Assembly: GCA_037974665.1 (NCBI GenBank)
Contig: CM075767.1
Coordinates: forward strand, 25,755,498-25,819,497
Direction of reading: 5' to 3'
Length of the DNA stretch: 64,000 nucleotides
DNA from: Ehretia macrophylla
Taxonomy: Eukaryota; Streptophyta; Magnoliopsida; Boraginales; Ehretiaceae
Shown here: positions 52,679-64,000 of the stretch, one piece after another
Numbering within the stretch: position 1 is the first letter of the stretch
How the letters are laid out: the number at the start of each line of letters is the position of its first letter
Notes under the pieces: model-generated
What the model saw: the letters and a program-made list of their open reading frames with translations, nothing else
Told to the model about the DNA's origin: nothing
The model's database searches: none
Translations under genes and position numbers: made by a program

Positions 52679-55600
52679 ATGGAGTCAAATCGTGAATGGA
52701 TGTATCAGAAATGGATTGATGGTAATCTTAATGAGGCCTTAATCCAAGGTGTTTCAGATTTTGTATCCTTCGCAAGCAAACAACATTATTATATGGATGG
52801 CAACAAAATAAGATGTCCATGTGTAAGATGTCGAAACTTAAAATTCCAAACAACGAAAACTGTGGTAGATCATCTGTATCAGAAGGGTTTTATGCCTTTT
52901 TACTATCAATGGATTGTACAAGGCGGACATGTGTATAACAATTATGTTCCAAGTGCACAAACTTGGACGTATAATCAAGAGCAACATGATGGTAAAATGA
53001 ATAATTACAGAACATTGGTTTTTGATGCTACCGGTCCGCTGTTGACCAACGATCACAATGTTGAGGTTAATGAAGAACCTAACATGGAAGCACATGAATT
53101 TTTTGAGTTGTTGAATGCCGCTGATAGGCCATTATTTGATAGTTGTGCGAAACTTACTCAATTGTCAGCTGTGGCTTGATACATGAATATGAAGTCCGAG
53201 CATAATATGAGCAACTCCCTATTTAACAGGTTCATTGAAGAATTAATGGAAGTGTTGCCCGAGAATCATAACTTGCCTGAAAACCTTTATAGATTTAAGC
53301 AACTAATCAAGCCACTACGGTTGGTATATCAGAAGATTGATGTTTGCGTAAATGGATGCACCTTATTTTACAAAGATCAGAGTCTCATGGAAAATTATCC
53401 GCGGTGTGGCCACGCACGTTTCAAGGATATAACTGGTAGTAGAAAACGGGGTAAGCCTATTTCTCACAAACAGTTAAGATATTTCCCTTTGACACCAAGG
53501 TTAAAAAGATTGTACATGTTAAATGCTACAACGAAACACATGACATGGCACAAAAATTACAATGTCGACGATGGAAAAATTTGTCATGCATCAGATGCCG
53601 AAACTTTGAAATATTTCGACTGCGTGTATCCAAATTTCACTGCAGAACCAAGAAATGTTCGGCTAGGCCTTTGTTCAGATGGTTTTAACCCATAAGTTCA
53701 AATGCGCAACCTTATTCTTGCTGGCCTGTGATAATTACCCCATACAATCTTCCACCTTGGATGTGCATAAAGGATCCCGTAATATTTTTGACACTACTCA
53801 TTCCTGGTCCCAAGCATCCCGGTAAGAATATTGATGTCTACCTAGAGCCCCTGATGGATAAATTGATAACTTTATGGTCGGAAGGGACATTATGTTATGA
53901 TATTTTTACGAAGACCAATTTTTGTTTGAGGGCAGTCTTGATGTGGATAATAAATGACTTCCTAGCTTATGGTATGTTGTCGGGTTGGAGCATACATGGG
54001 AGGTTATCGTGTTCTATTTGCATGGAAAAGACAAGAGCTTTTCGCTTACCAGCAGGGAAGAAGCCTTCATTCTTTAATTGTCATCGTCAATTCTTACCAC
54101 AGAATAGCTCATTAAGACGTGACAGGAAAATTTTTATTAATGATAGGCAGGAGATATCTACACCTCCACCACGATTATTTGGGCAACAAATTTGGGAACG
54201 GGTGAAAATTTTCCCGACAATCCAAGATAGATCTTGCAAGAAGTTACATGGATTTGGTGTATATCATAATTGGACGAAAAGAAGTATTTTTTGGGATTTT
54301 CCATACTGGAAGAGCGCACCTTGTTCATCACAAGTTAGACGTGATGCATATTAAGAAAAATAAAAACATGTCACACAAACAAGATCGATGTATACATACT
54401 CCCTAGATAAAAAAGAAAAGTGCTCCTACAATGGGTTGAAGGCATAAAATTTCCCGATGGTTATGCTTCTAATTTATCAAATTGTGTCGACATGAAAGAT
54501 TTGAAAATGTCACACATGAAGAGCCACGATTGTTATATCTTTATGGAGAGACTGCTTCCCATTGCATTACGCGAGCTCATGCCGAAGCAGGCTTCAGAGA
54601 CATTTGCTAAGCTAAGCTTATTTTTTAGCAATCTATGTTGTTCAACTCTGCAAAGAACCGAATTGGAAAGGATGAAATATAATATAGTCATGACACTGTG
54701 CAAACTAGAGAAGATGTTGCCTCCTGCATTTTTTGACTAAATGGAGCATTTACTTGTCCATTTGGTTTATGAAGCAATATGCTGTGGACCTGTTCAATAT
54801 TGGTAGATGTATCCTTTCAAAAGGTTTTTGCAAGGTCTAAAGAGGATAGTTAAGAATAAAGCACGTGTGGAAGGATCTATTTGTGAAGCTTATCACGTCC
54901 TAAAGACTTCAACTTTTTGTTCATATTATTTTGAACAACACGTGTCAACTAAAAGCAGAATGTTAGGTTGAAATAACCAGTATAACGAGGTGGACTATCC
55001 TGAGGATTGCTTATCTATATTTACTTGTCCGGGCTATCCAATTGGGACGGATGCAGAGGTCTCCCTACTGAAAGATGATTTCCAGTTGGCGCACTTGTAT
55101 GTACTCATGAATTGCATAGAGGTGCAGCCATATATCAAGTATGTTTGCAACGATTGAGTATGCAATTTCCTCCTTTGGGATTATTACACACACAAATTTT
55201 AATGAGAAGCTTTAAAAATTTGTGCAGATTGTTTGAGGAATACTTGGAACAACATAATGGCCCTATGAACCAAAGAGATAGACAGTTGTTGTTTGACAAA
55301 TCTTTCCCGAGATGGTTATATGGCCAGGTCAGTACACGTTTTGTGATTTTCGCCTATTCATTAAGGGCACTGGCCATATGAGTATTAACCAAATGTAGTC
55401 GTATTGTAGTTAAGAGATAGGTATGACGTAGACAAGCGTGTGAAATATATCTCCAAATGGCACATATAAAGGCCCGCAGATGGTGTAGATACATGGTAAA
55501 CGAATACAGGTTCTCTACGTTTGAATATGGGTCTTCAAAGTCCACAAACAATAGTGGAGTGTTCGTAAGAGGTACCGGCAATGGTATAGCTGGGGAAATT

Positions 55601-56302
55601 GGGTAATATGGTGTTTTGAAGGACATTATTGAACTTGAATATCTTAATCCAACGATGCAACATATAAGAGTTGTTCTTTTTAAGTATGATTGGTATGATA
55701 CTACAAATGATAGAGGTATGAAGTCCAATCACAGGAACGGTTTGGTTGAGGTGAACGTGAAAAGAAGATACCCCAAGTATGAACCGTTTGTCTTCGCAAG
55801 TCAATCCCAACAAGTGTACTATTCTGTATATTCAGGGGCGAAGTGAGAACGAGTTGATTGGGTGGCCGTCGTTAAAATTTGGCCAAGACATTTCTATGAC
55901 ATGGACAGACAAGATATAAATGTGGATGATAACATAAGTTTTCAATCGGATCACATGAATATTCCCACTGTGGAACCGAATGATTTGGATTCTAATTCAC
56001 ATATTAATTATTCAATTGTAGACACTAAAATAACAAGAGAAAATCTTAATGTCGAACATGGAGATGTAGAAGTATATGTAGATGACGAAGAAGATGAGCA
56101 TGAAGAAGATGATGATGAAGATGATGATGATGATGATGGTGGTGGTGATGATGATGATGATGATGGTGATGATGATGGTGATGATGATGATGATGATGAC
56201 GATGACGACGACGATGATGATGGTGATGATAATGAAGAGGAGGAGGAAGATAATGATGATGACAATGATGACAGTGACAATGAGAGAAATGATGATTATT
56301 GA
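52679..56302 (+). pseudogene. CACTA-2 TNP2 transposase with internal deletion
   Basis: Start MESNREWMYQKW at 52679, aligned with CACTA-1. In order: transposase-associated domain (YYMDGNKIRCPCVRC), CVNGCTLFYKD and YPRCGHARF, Transposase_21 core (PYNLPPWMCIKDP, LLIPGPKHPGK, WIINDFLAYGMLSGW, then LDVMHIKKN at about 54340), DUF4218-like (MKSHDCYIFMERLLPIALRELMP), DUF4216-like (55610-55850; RYPKYEPFVFA) and a long Asp tail from (GAT)n. Lesions: TGA at 53177; shifts near 53695 and 54310; about 40 codons of the core lost near 54350-54420 (CACTA-1 has AFDNIFNTVMG...LSMASK there); stops at 54738, 54804, 54969. An intron is likely at about 55139-55190. It acts in the nucleus on the terminal repeats when intact. 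Confidence 0.9.
56085..56280 (+). repeat. (GAT)n tract encoding the TNP2 acidic tail
   Basis: About 60 codons of almost only Asp, Glu and Gly. Counterpart of 9306-9405 in CACTA-1. Confidence 0.95.
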
Positions 56303-56478
56303 AAAAATATAGGTTAGGTCTCCAATAATATTCATGTTTTTTTTTTCAAATTATTGTTCAGTGACCCCATATATTGTTTGTTATCTATGACAGTTTTGGT
56401 AGAAGTATGCAAAATTACATTTTTTCAGTTTATATTTATTTATTTATATATTCTAATTCTAATATGTTGAAACAGGCA

Positions 56479-58710
56479 ATGGGAGGCGGTGAAGATCCAA
56501 GTTGCAAAGGGAAAAACCAATTGAAGCAGAGCAGCTTGTTTGGGAAAAGGAGGCCCACTACTCATACACCGGCCATGGTGCCAAAGACTCAGCCATTCTT
56601 TCCGGCCGGCTATAATGATACTCTGGCAATTGGGTGGTCGTGGATCTACAAGTACGCAGCATGCTAGCGGTCGTAGATCCACATCTGCACATACAACTGC
56701 TGGCCGTGGAGTTGGCAATGTCCCATTGGTCGTTGGGGAGTGGTTTGTCTAATTCATCAGTGGGAATGCAGCATCGGATCCCAGACGATGTGCATCCCTA
56801 ACCAGAGCAGCCATATATACAGGGCCCGTCAACCAATCATAATGAACAACACTGTTCATCATCTGGATTGCCAGAGGAATTAGAGGACTTATGCGTAGAT
56901 GGTGATGGCGCTTCAATGCCCTATGGTGCGCAATTTTCTAATATGCCCGAGTCTTCGCATGTTGCTGAGAGACGGGCTGCAGGCATCGAAGATTGGCAAT
57001 ATTATGGATTCCAATATCTAGCCGATTATACGGTATGGCAAAATGACAAGCGACGCTGCGTGAAGGTCGTAGGAAACGGGTATGTACTACTTTAAATTAT
57101 GAAGTTTAAATCTTCTACTTTTTTTCCTTAATATAACATATTTTGATTATGTTATGTTGTATAGATGGGATCTATATAATGCTGTCAAAGAGGTTTCAAA
57201 AGCTCTACATGCCGGGTATGTAGAGTCGTGGTTGACATACAAGCAGGTCCCAAGTGATACAAGAAGATTATGGTTTGAATATTTCAGAGTATGAAATGTT
57301 AACGCAATATATATTGTGAAAACTATTGTACAATGAGCATAATAAATGTTGAATTAAATGGATCATAATATTAACATTTTCAGAGGGAGTACTACAAGAT
57401 GCTAAATTTCAGATTTGACAAACAAATGACAGACAAGAACGAAAAAATCAGATTTCATACCACTTGATGTATGGGATCAAACAACCAAAAGGTCAATCTG
57501 TCTACTCACCATCTGGGTTCAATCCCAACCCATGAAGCAGCTAGAAGAATGGTATTGATTTAGTAATACAATCTTGAAGAATGTTATACGTTATGCGAAC
57601 GAATCAAAAATTATATGAAATACACATTGGGTTGTAGGTTGATTTGGTAAATTGTTATTGTAGGAAAAAGAACTAGGGAGGACAATGACTTATGCAGAGG
57701 TTTTCCAGAAAGCTCATCACAAGGGGACTAACGGACTGTACACAAACTCTCGGGCCGAGCAGACTATAGTATGTATTATTCATGTAATTTCTGGAAGAGG
57801 TAGCAATGCATAAGGTTGATGTTGAACACAATTTGGGATTCACAGTGTTGCAAAAAAGGTTTGTTGATTTTGCAAAGTATTTAAAATTGTTAAAGCTAAT
57901 ATTCCAAAGGAAAAACATACTTAGTGATGTGCGAGCATGAATATAACTATGATTTGAACAAACATTTCACAAATGGAACATGGTTACTTGTTGTACCCTC
58001 TTGTGTTGTACAATATTTGAAAATGTCTCCTTAGGGTTGTAGTAGCACATGATTAATATGTTGAGGATAAGTGTAGTACAGGATCAGCTTGGATACTGTG
58101 TATTAGGTTGGCTTTATTTCATAACAGGTTATTGGGGAAAGTCCGAAATACAAAGGAGACCCTGTCCCTTTTTTTATTGACGAGTAAATGCATTAAAGGG
58201 AGATGTAATACCTTAATATTGTGTGTTTCAATATTAAGTTTGTGTAGATGAGAAATTAATGTTTGTGCAACAAATTGGTTGTGTAATACTAACTTGTTAC
58301 TAATGTATTTGAAAGCTCGTTACGACGAAATGCTCCAAACGGCCATAAATGCATCTGAATCAGACTCCAACCCCACGCCTGTGGATCATAACGCAGTAGT
58401 TTTACAGGTTATCGGACCACCACGCAAAGGTCGGATATATGGGGTAGGTTCTCAGGTTTCAGTTGAGTCTGTCACAAACACTGCAACTCAGTCTCGGCGT
58501 GTTATCACAAAGGAACAACTGAATGACGTCGTTACGAGAGCCACAATGACTTTGAACGAAACAGTACAAAGTCAGGGCCAGATAATCAATCAACTTTAGC
58601 AACAAATAAAGAAGTAGAATGAAGTGTTGGAAGTCCTCTACGCAAAAGTCTGTGGTCAGGCTGAAGAGCAACATTCTTCATCTTCACCTAGGGATGAAAA
58701 TGGAGAATAA
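56479..58710 (+). pseudogene. CACTA-2 second gene (TNPA/Ptta-like), five exons inferred
   Basis: Start MGGGEDPSCKGK at 56479. Exon 1 to about 57078 (Gly/Ser/Arg-rich with RGSTST, then EDWQYYGFQYLADYTVW), exon 2 57165-57288 (WDLYNAVKEVSKAL, RRLWFEYFR), exon 3 57384-57560 (REYYKMLNFRFDKQM), exon 4 about 57664-57770 (TYAEVFQKAHHKG, SRAEQT), exon 5 about 58313-58710 (RYDEML, a Gln/Glu-rich coiled-coil-like C terminus, DENGE-stop). Exons 2-4 match the Ptta/En/Spm transposase domain. Introns are AT-rich with GT...AG ends. Lesions: shifts near 56620 and 56790, a TGA in exon 3 and TAG at 58597. The family binds subterminal repeats; that is inferred here. Confidence 0.8.
57780..58312 (+). other. Long intron of CACTA-2 second gene
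   Basis: AT-rich, without open coding sequence. A GTCCGAAATACAAAGGAGACCCTGTCC segment at 58139-58165 resembles the CGGTACAGAGGAGACTCCGTCC stretch near the ends of the chromovirus LTRs, so a small LTR fragment may lie in it. Confidence 0.4.
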
Positions 58711-58925
58711 TTTGTTATAATGTTAAACCTGTAGTTTGATGTTTAATACACTACCATGTATAGAATATTTCTTTTTTGTAACAGTTTTAAATAACAGTCT
58801 ATATTTTAATTAAATATAGCATATCGTATTTGCGGCATTATATGAAATGAATTTCACATATCAAACAGGTTCAATTTGGGATTATATTCAAAAAAAATTG
58901 AAGGAATTATGACTCGTTAAATTAG
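58711..58925. other. CACTA-2 3' non-coding region
   Basis: AT-rich, after the stop of the second gene. AATAAA-like signals are present but not decisive. Confidence 0.4.
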
Positions 58926-59396
58926 ATGGAATGGTTAAGTTAGTGAGGGCTTGGTGAAGGGAAGAGTTAGTGACAGATTGGCGAGGGGAAAGGTTGGCGA
59001 AGGCTTGGCGATGACAATTTTTGTGACAGTTTCGTGAGGGGTTAAGTTGGCGAGTGATCGGTGACAACTATCATTGGTGACGGCCTGGTGATGGGAAACT
59101 TGGCAAGGGCTTAGTGATGGGAAATTTAGTGATAGTTTTGGGACGGCTCCAGTTGACGAGGGCTCGGTGACGGCAAACTGTAGTGACGGCCTGGAGATGG
59201 GAAATGATGGCGAGGGCATGGTGACGGAAGATTTGGAGACGGGATTGAGATATTTTGGCAGCCGTCGCCAAAATGGTGACAGTTTGGTGAAGGGAACCAT
59301 TTTGGTGACAACCTCGTGTCTGACGGACATTTTCCCTTACCGTACCGTCGCAAATTTAGAATTTGTGACGGCACGGTGAGGGAAACCGTCTCTCGC
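58926..59396. repeat. CACTA-2 right subterminal repeats
   Basis: More than 20 units of GTGACGGC-x-GGTGA, GGCGAGGGCTTGGTGA and related forms, nearly all in one orientation until the last 130 bases. Same unit family as 49325-49620. Confidence 0.9.
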
Positions 59397-59419
59397 AAAA
59401 TCCAGTTTGTTTTGTAGTG
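59397..59419 (-). repeat. CACTA-2 right terminal inverted repeat
   Basis: Minus strand CACTACAAAACAAACTGG..., matching the left end, followed by TTA. Confidence 0.9.
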
Positions 59420-60243
59420 TTATGTGACCTTGGTCATAGGATTTGTTAAGATAAGGCATTGATGAGATTATTAAGACCGATATATATATATGTAGTTAGA
59501 CCCTACTTTGTGAAGGAGTTCATGAAGTGTGATCGATCTCATTGACCATTGGTGTAGAACAGTAATTAAGGTTGATACGTAGGTGCAAATAGAGATGTCC
59601 ACACCGAACTGATTTGTTAAGAACATCCAATGAAGTATGTATCCACCAAGCTAAGTCAATATAAGGGAGGTTCTCATGAGATAATTATGCAAAGTAATCC
59701 TTAAACTTGGGGTACCACAATAGCTTGTAAGCAGCTTATTCAACATTTGACTCGGGATAAAAGGGATAAAAATAAAGTGCTTGCAAATCTATATAGTCAT
59801 GGAATTCACTCTTTTAGATAAACAGGAGGATGCTCAATGTTGCTTTACTCTATGTCGACTATGCAATTCCATGGCCATGACCGTATGTTAAGATCATAAG
59901 CAAGTCAAACATATAGGAAATAAAAACATAAAGACAACCTATTAAGGTTTGACTATGATTCCATACTCTAGGGTTAGCCCGTAAGATCTAATGAAAAGAA
60001 TAAATTGCACGATAACTACCAATTACACAAAGATTCTCATACTATCATTTGTCGCGTATTTCATGCTATCAGATTATTGGGGAATGTTGCTAGATATCAA
60101 TATCAATTAGTAGCAACTAAAATAAGTTCTAAAGAGGGGTTCTTTTAGTGCTAATCTCTAGCACTGATGGCCTGCTCTTGAACTTATAGGATCACATAGA
60201 AACAAGTCACGTGTTGGAAGACATAATAGATAAAAAGGAAACA
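59420..60243. other. Unassigned DNA between CACTA-2 and element F
   Basis: No open frame of note and no recognised repeat family. It could be part of an older non-coding element, but nothing in it decides that. Confidence 0.5.
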
Positions 60244-63200
60244 TGTGACGCCCGAGTTTTAGCCATGCATTCAATTACTGTTGCATCCCTTGTTTGCGCA
60301 TTTCCTTCTGTGCATTATTAACTGTTTTCTTAAATTACTATTCACTCCGTTTTTAACTTCATGCTATTAGCGAATTAGCATTTTTATTAAATCATATTAA
60401 TTGTTAGAGTAGTGGAAAAAATGTGCATTTGAGCTAGAGGCGATAGGAGAGCTCGTTTAGAAAATGATTTTTGTAGTTGTATGAATAGTGTTACGTAACA
60501 TAACTTAGGGAATGAATTAGCTAGCATTCATTTTACTATCTAGGCTCGTTTTAAGCTAACTAAGCGCATTTAGTGAACCATTTAAGCAAGCAACTTAGCC
60601 TCATTTAATATATAACTCACACAACACACACATTAGCTCATAACTTAGCAAAACAAAAAAAAAAAAAAAAGAGAGCATGCTGAAAACACTGTAGCAAATC
60701 CGAGAATTGCATAGGAGAAGAAATAGAGTTTTTTTGCTCAACAAATCCTCATTCCAAGCCAAGCCAAGCTAGGTGCAAGTGGTTTAGGGTGTCTACTAGC
60801 CTCCTAAGAGCTCCTACGCGCATTGGTGAGGGATTTCACGGCTTATTTTCGCATTTTAAAATAGTTGCTATTTTCTTGATTTGTTGAAAATGTGTTCAAA
60901 TGCTATTGTATTGATTATCTATGCTATTATACCTTGTATATGAGTGCTAGAGAATATATTTGAACCATTATTTCGCTTTTTAAACGGTTGGAATCGTTAG
61001 TTTAATTCATGAGGTGAATAGTGACGTTTTTCTAGGGTTTTGTGTAATTGCTCGAATTAGCTTGATTCAACACTCCTAATAGATGCCTTAGGTGCTAATG
61101 AAGGTAGTCTAATAGCCCCGTGCACTTGAATTGCTCTAAAATCGCATAAAACGTAAAATAGTCGACTTTAATAAAGGGGTTTCGGGGTTAAGACGAATCC
61201 GGGTGGATTCGGGCTCTACTTTTGGTATCCTTAGGCTACCTAGGTGCTATAGAAGCTTTGCTAATCCTTGTTTGAAGCCCAGATGAGGTAGGTGTAGTGT
61301 AAAGCTATAAGAGGGAATTTGGGGCTTTCGAGGTTATTGCGGGCGTTTGAATGAGTTAGAGGGTTGAAAGGGTTCCTTGAGGGTTAGTTAGAAGGTTGGT
61401 AGAGTTTCCCTTTAAATTTGAATCATTAATTTTGGTTTGGAGGAGAAATAGCTTGAATAACAAAGGGGTTTAGGTGCAATTTCGGTTGTCTCGCGCTTCT
61501 AAGACCTTGGCATGACTTCTTGAATGTTTAAATGTAGTTTCAAGTTGGTGTGGAACTTTTGATGTAATTCTAATTATATCTTGTATATGCCCTTTTGTAA
61601 AACTGCTTATTTGCTTGTATAAACTGCTTCTATTTTAACTGCATTGAGGAAACTTTGAGCTTAAAACTGTATTAATTGGAGAAGGATTAGGGGTTGAATT
61701 ATATACCATTAGAAAGCCTTACGAGTCTAGTTTCTACCGCTTTTTACGGTGCATTAATCGGAGTTGTCTAGAGCAAGTTATGATCATTTTGGTGAGATGT
61801 GTCAGAAATGCCCTGTTACGCGAGAATCTGAATTTTGTTGTTATTTTGCTATAGTAATGATATAATTCAGTTCTAATTGGATGTATTCGATCAAGACCTT
61901 ATTGTGTAGTGTCCTTGGATGATTAATAATGTAATGGGGCTCTTATAGTTATGTTGTTTTCATGAATTGTAATTGAAATCTAATTGCTAGTAAAGTTAAT
62001 TTAAATTGAAAGCTATTCTATTCGACTGTGAATGAGAAATGCTAGTAGAGTTGTGATGGTCACCACCTTTAGACATAGGTAATGTTTCTATATATGCTAA
62101 ACAATTCAACTGTTAGAATTAGTTGTTGTTATCAATGTGCAACTAGTGAACACTTAGAAAGGTCAAGTAAACTATGTGGAATAATGTGTTTAATGCTTTT
62201 TGAAACTACATGTAAGGTTAATTGTAAGTTGATAGTTGTCTATTATATGTTAAATGTAATTAACTTAAGTTAATACTACTAGTGATATGTTAGAATCTTA
62301 GCTTGAAGTGTAGTTATTTTACTAAAATAGTATGTTAGTTATTAAATGGTTGATAGTTAACTTTTCTATTAGTTGATAAATGCATTTCTTTCCCTATGTG
62401 CTAATGTTGGGCTATCTTCATAGAGATATTACTAACTATTGTAAGTAAAGTAGAATATGAATTAGAAGTTCATTAAAGTAGTGAAAGACTGGGTAGTGTC
62501 ATTGTGAATGAATGTGTCATTTGAACATTAAAGTAACCTAACCTTTATTATCTATATATCCTTTGGAGAAATTCTTTGAGTTGAGTTAATGGCTAGTTTA
62601 TTGTTATGTGGAGTGAATTAATTTCTTGTACAAGTTATTAACTAAAGTTAAATGAGAAATAGTATGAGTAACTGCAGGCTCATGTGTTGATTTTAGTTAA
62701 ACTAAATTCTAGCTCGATTTATATCTAGTTATAGCATGCTGGTTGAATCATTCTCATTTAAGTTTTTGAACTATCTTCTTAATTAACTTGTAGACTATTG
62801 AAAATATGGAATATATGTTAAGTTAAAGTATATAAAAGTGGTATTTTGTTAAAAATAGAATTCTAATAGATATTGTATATATGATAAATAAGCGAAGTTA
62901 TAAGTTAGCTAACTTAGAATGAATGTTGTAGTTAAAGAGTAATTGAAGTAATGTTTGCTCATAGGTTCAAGGTGACTGGAAATGATGTGATTCAAACTTA
63001 CATCTTGGAGCTCGGTAGAGGTGAGGGAGACTTCATCCTTATGTGCATAATAGTTTATTTACTTGTACTTAGATTATGTGCACTTATTGTCTATATATTG
63101 TGTGTGAGGGCAACCTACTTTGTTGTCCATCAACCATGTGTTTATTGATTTATACTATTGTTATCATTTTGAGTGCATTGCATCGTGGTTGCGCAACCAT

Positions 63201-64000
63201 TCGGGCATGGTAGTGTCGGGGAAACCGGGCGGCATCGGGCTTGTCGGTCCACCTCGGCTACCATGGTTGCCCAGTCCCTCTCTCGCTTGGGATGCCGCCC
63301 AGGGAGAGTTGGGTCGTAGGATTTCGGGGTACATCCGGAGTACACCCGTTTGGAGTTATAAGGGGATGCCGGCTTATCGATATCAGTGTCATTATTACAT
63401 CGAGATTTCAGTTCGTGGCGTCGCTGGTGTGCCTCTGCCCTTCGGGGTATTCGCTTAGCCGGGACGTTACAGAAGTCAAAGTGTATCGTATCCTTTTTAA
63501 TGTGTAGTAACTTGTTGTTTTAATTGTTCTTTTGTTGTAAAATACTTTATTTGTACTAACTGCTGCATTGCACGTCCCCAGTAGACCTTATCCCTCACTG
63601 AGCAATTGTGATTGCTCATACCTCGCTAAACATGTTTCAGGAAGTGCTGAGGGTGAACCCCAACTAGTTGAGGTGCTAGTGGAAGAGGAAGAAGTTCAGG
63701 CTGAGCCTTTGCCCTAGTTGTTATGTGTTTGTTGTCTAAGGCGGATTTGCCTTCTTGTTGTTACATGGTGTATTTGTATTGCTATAGCATGATCTATTTT
63801 GTGACCTTAAGGCTATGTATATTCTTGTAGTTGCAAGTTGAAAGCTGTTGGTTGTAATGTTAGCTTTGAGATATTATGGTTTGTAATAACTTTTAATTCT
63901 CCTTTTAGTTCTTGCATGCTTGGGGGTGTATGTTTAGAGGTGTTGATTTCAACTTCTAAAATTGCTCTAATGTTATCATAGGATGACATGTTAAAAAGGT
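60244..64000 (+). mobile_element. Element F: LTR of a further chromovirus-like retrotransposon, running off-window
   Basis: It begins TGTGACGCCCGAG after AT-rich DNA, the same start motif as the LTRs of B and the short solo LTR. Landmarks shared with other LTRs are a donor-like GGTGAGGG at 60826, a GGGCGGCATCGGGCTTGTC...CTCTCGCTTGGGATGCCGCCCAGGGAGAG block at 63226-63310 (closely like 16072-16150 of B), a TGAGCAAT/ATTGCTCA hairpin at 63599-63618, an acceptor TTTCAG ending 63640 and an open acidic segment ending EPLP-stop at 63717. No end or primer site is reached, so the LTR exceeds 3.7 kb; whether it is full-length or solo cannot be seen. Confidence 0.8.
63599..63618 (+). other. LTR hairpin TGAGCAAT-TGTG-ATTGCTCA (element F)
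   Basis: Perfect 8 bp stem with a 4 nt loop, 21 bases before the TTTCAG acceptor-like site. Confidence 0.7.

Larger units (their letters stand above)
49302..59419 (+). mobile_element. CACTA-2: complete-ended En/Spm-like transposon
   Basis: The ends are CACTACAAAAAAACTAGATTCTGCG on the left and, on the minus strand at the right, CACTACAAAACAAACTGGATTTTGCG (each quoted only as alignment; key match CACTACAAAA-AAACT-GATT-TGCG). The TTA duplication is at 49299-49301 and 59420-59422. The element is 10.1 kb, with subterminal repeats at both ends, a divergent small gene, TNP2 and a TNPA-like gene. Both large genes contain stops and shifts, so the copy could move only with help from another element. 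Confidence 0.95.

Noticed and set aside
59420-60243. Possible host gene or RNA in the stretch between CACTA-2 and F
   Set aside because: No open frame, splice pattern or RNA signature could be supported; left as unassigned.

Overview
This 64 kb window is a nested transposable-element landscape from a flowering-plant nuclear genome. The evidence is plant-type Ty3/gypsy chromoviruses primed by initiator Met-tRNA, En/Spm-like CACTA elements with TNP2 and a TNPA-like second gene, spliceosomal introns and AT-rich unspliced DNA. A large repeat-rich genome is likely, but I cannot name the species. I see no ordinary host gene, tRNA, rRNA or CRISPR array. Every element below marked 'TSD confirmed' was delimited by finding the same short target-site duplication on both sides.

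Layout. CACTA-1 lies on the minus strand. Its 5' end is at 26952 and its 3' end lies off the left edge. It occupies 1-1172, 8712-14689 and 24218-26952 and has been split twice: by element A (1173-8706, a gag-only LTR element with 2.75 kb LTRs, TSD CCTCA confirmed) inside an exon of its second gene, and by element B (14690-24212, a nearly complete chromovirus, TSD TGGCC confirmed) in its 5' region. About 0.5 kb of unassigned DNA follows. Element D (27440-49259, minus strand, TSD GTTAT confirmed) is a chromovirus swollen to 21.8 kb by two insertions: element E (30866-40747, a full-length chromovirus on the minus strand, imperfect TSD) and a solo LTR of the A family (43750-46706, TSD GAAGT confirmed). 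After 37 bp of unassigned DNA comes CACTA-2 (49302-59419, plus strand, TSD TTA confirmed, complete at both ends). The tail is about 0.8 kb of unassigned DNA and the LTR of another chromovirus-like element F from 60244 past the window end.

How the genes work together. In each CACTA element TNP2 is the transposase and the downstream multi-exon gene is the TNPA/Ptta-like DNA-binding partner. Subterminal gagacgg/ccgtctc arrays are the presumed binding sites. Both CACTA copies also carry a third, divergently oriented small gene near the 5' end, with its own TATA box and a DLNxxP motif. Its codons differ almost only at silent positions between the two copies. Neither CACTA copy can encode intact proteins: stops, frameshifts and deletions are listed per gene. 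The chromoviruses carry gag, protease, reverse transcriptase, RNase H, integrase and a C-terminal chromodomain, all with disabling changes.

Most interesting. (1) The conserved divergent DLNxxP gene of the CACTA family. (2) A pair of RNA-type hairpins and a matched splice donor/acceptor pair inside the LTRs of otherwise different families (A, B, E, F), with compensatory base changes in the stems. (3) Perfect or near-perfect foldback structures in the CACTA regulatory regions (14576-14621 and 50583-50665).
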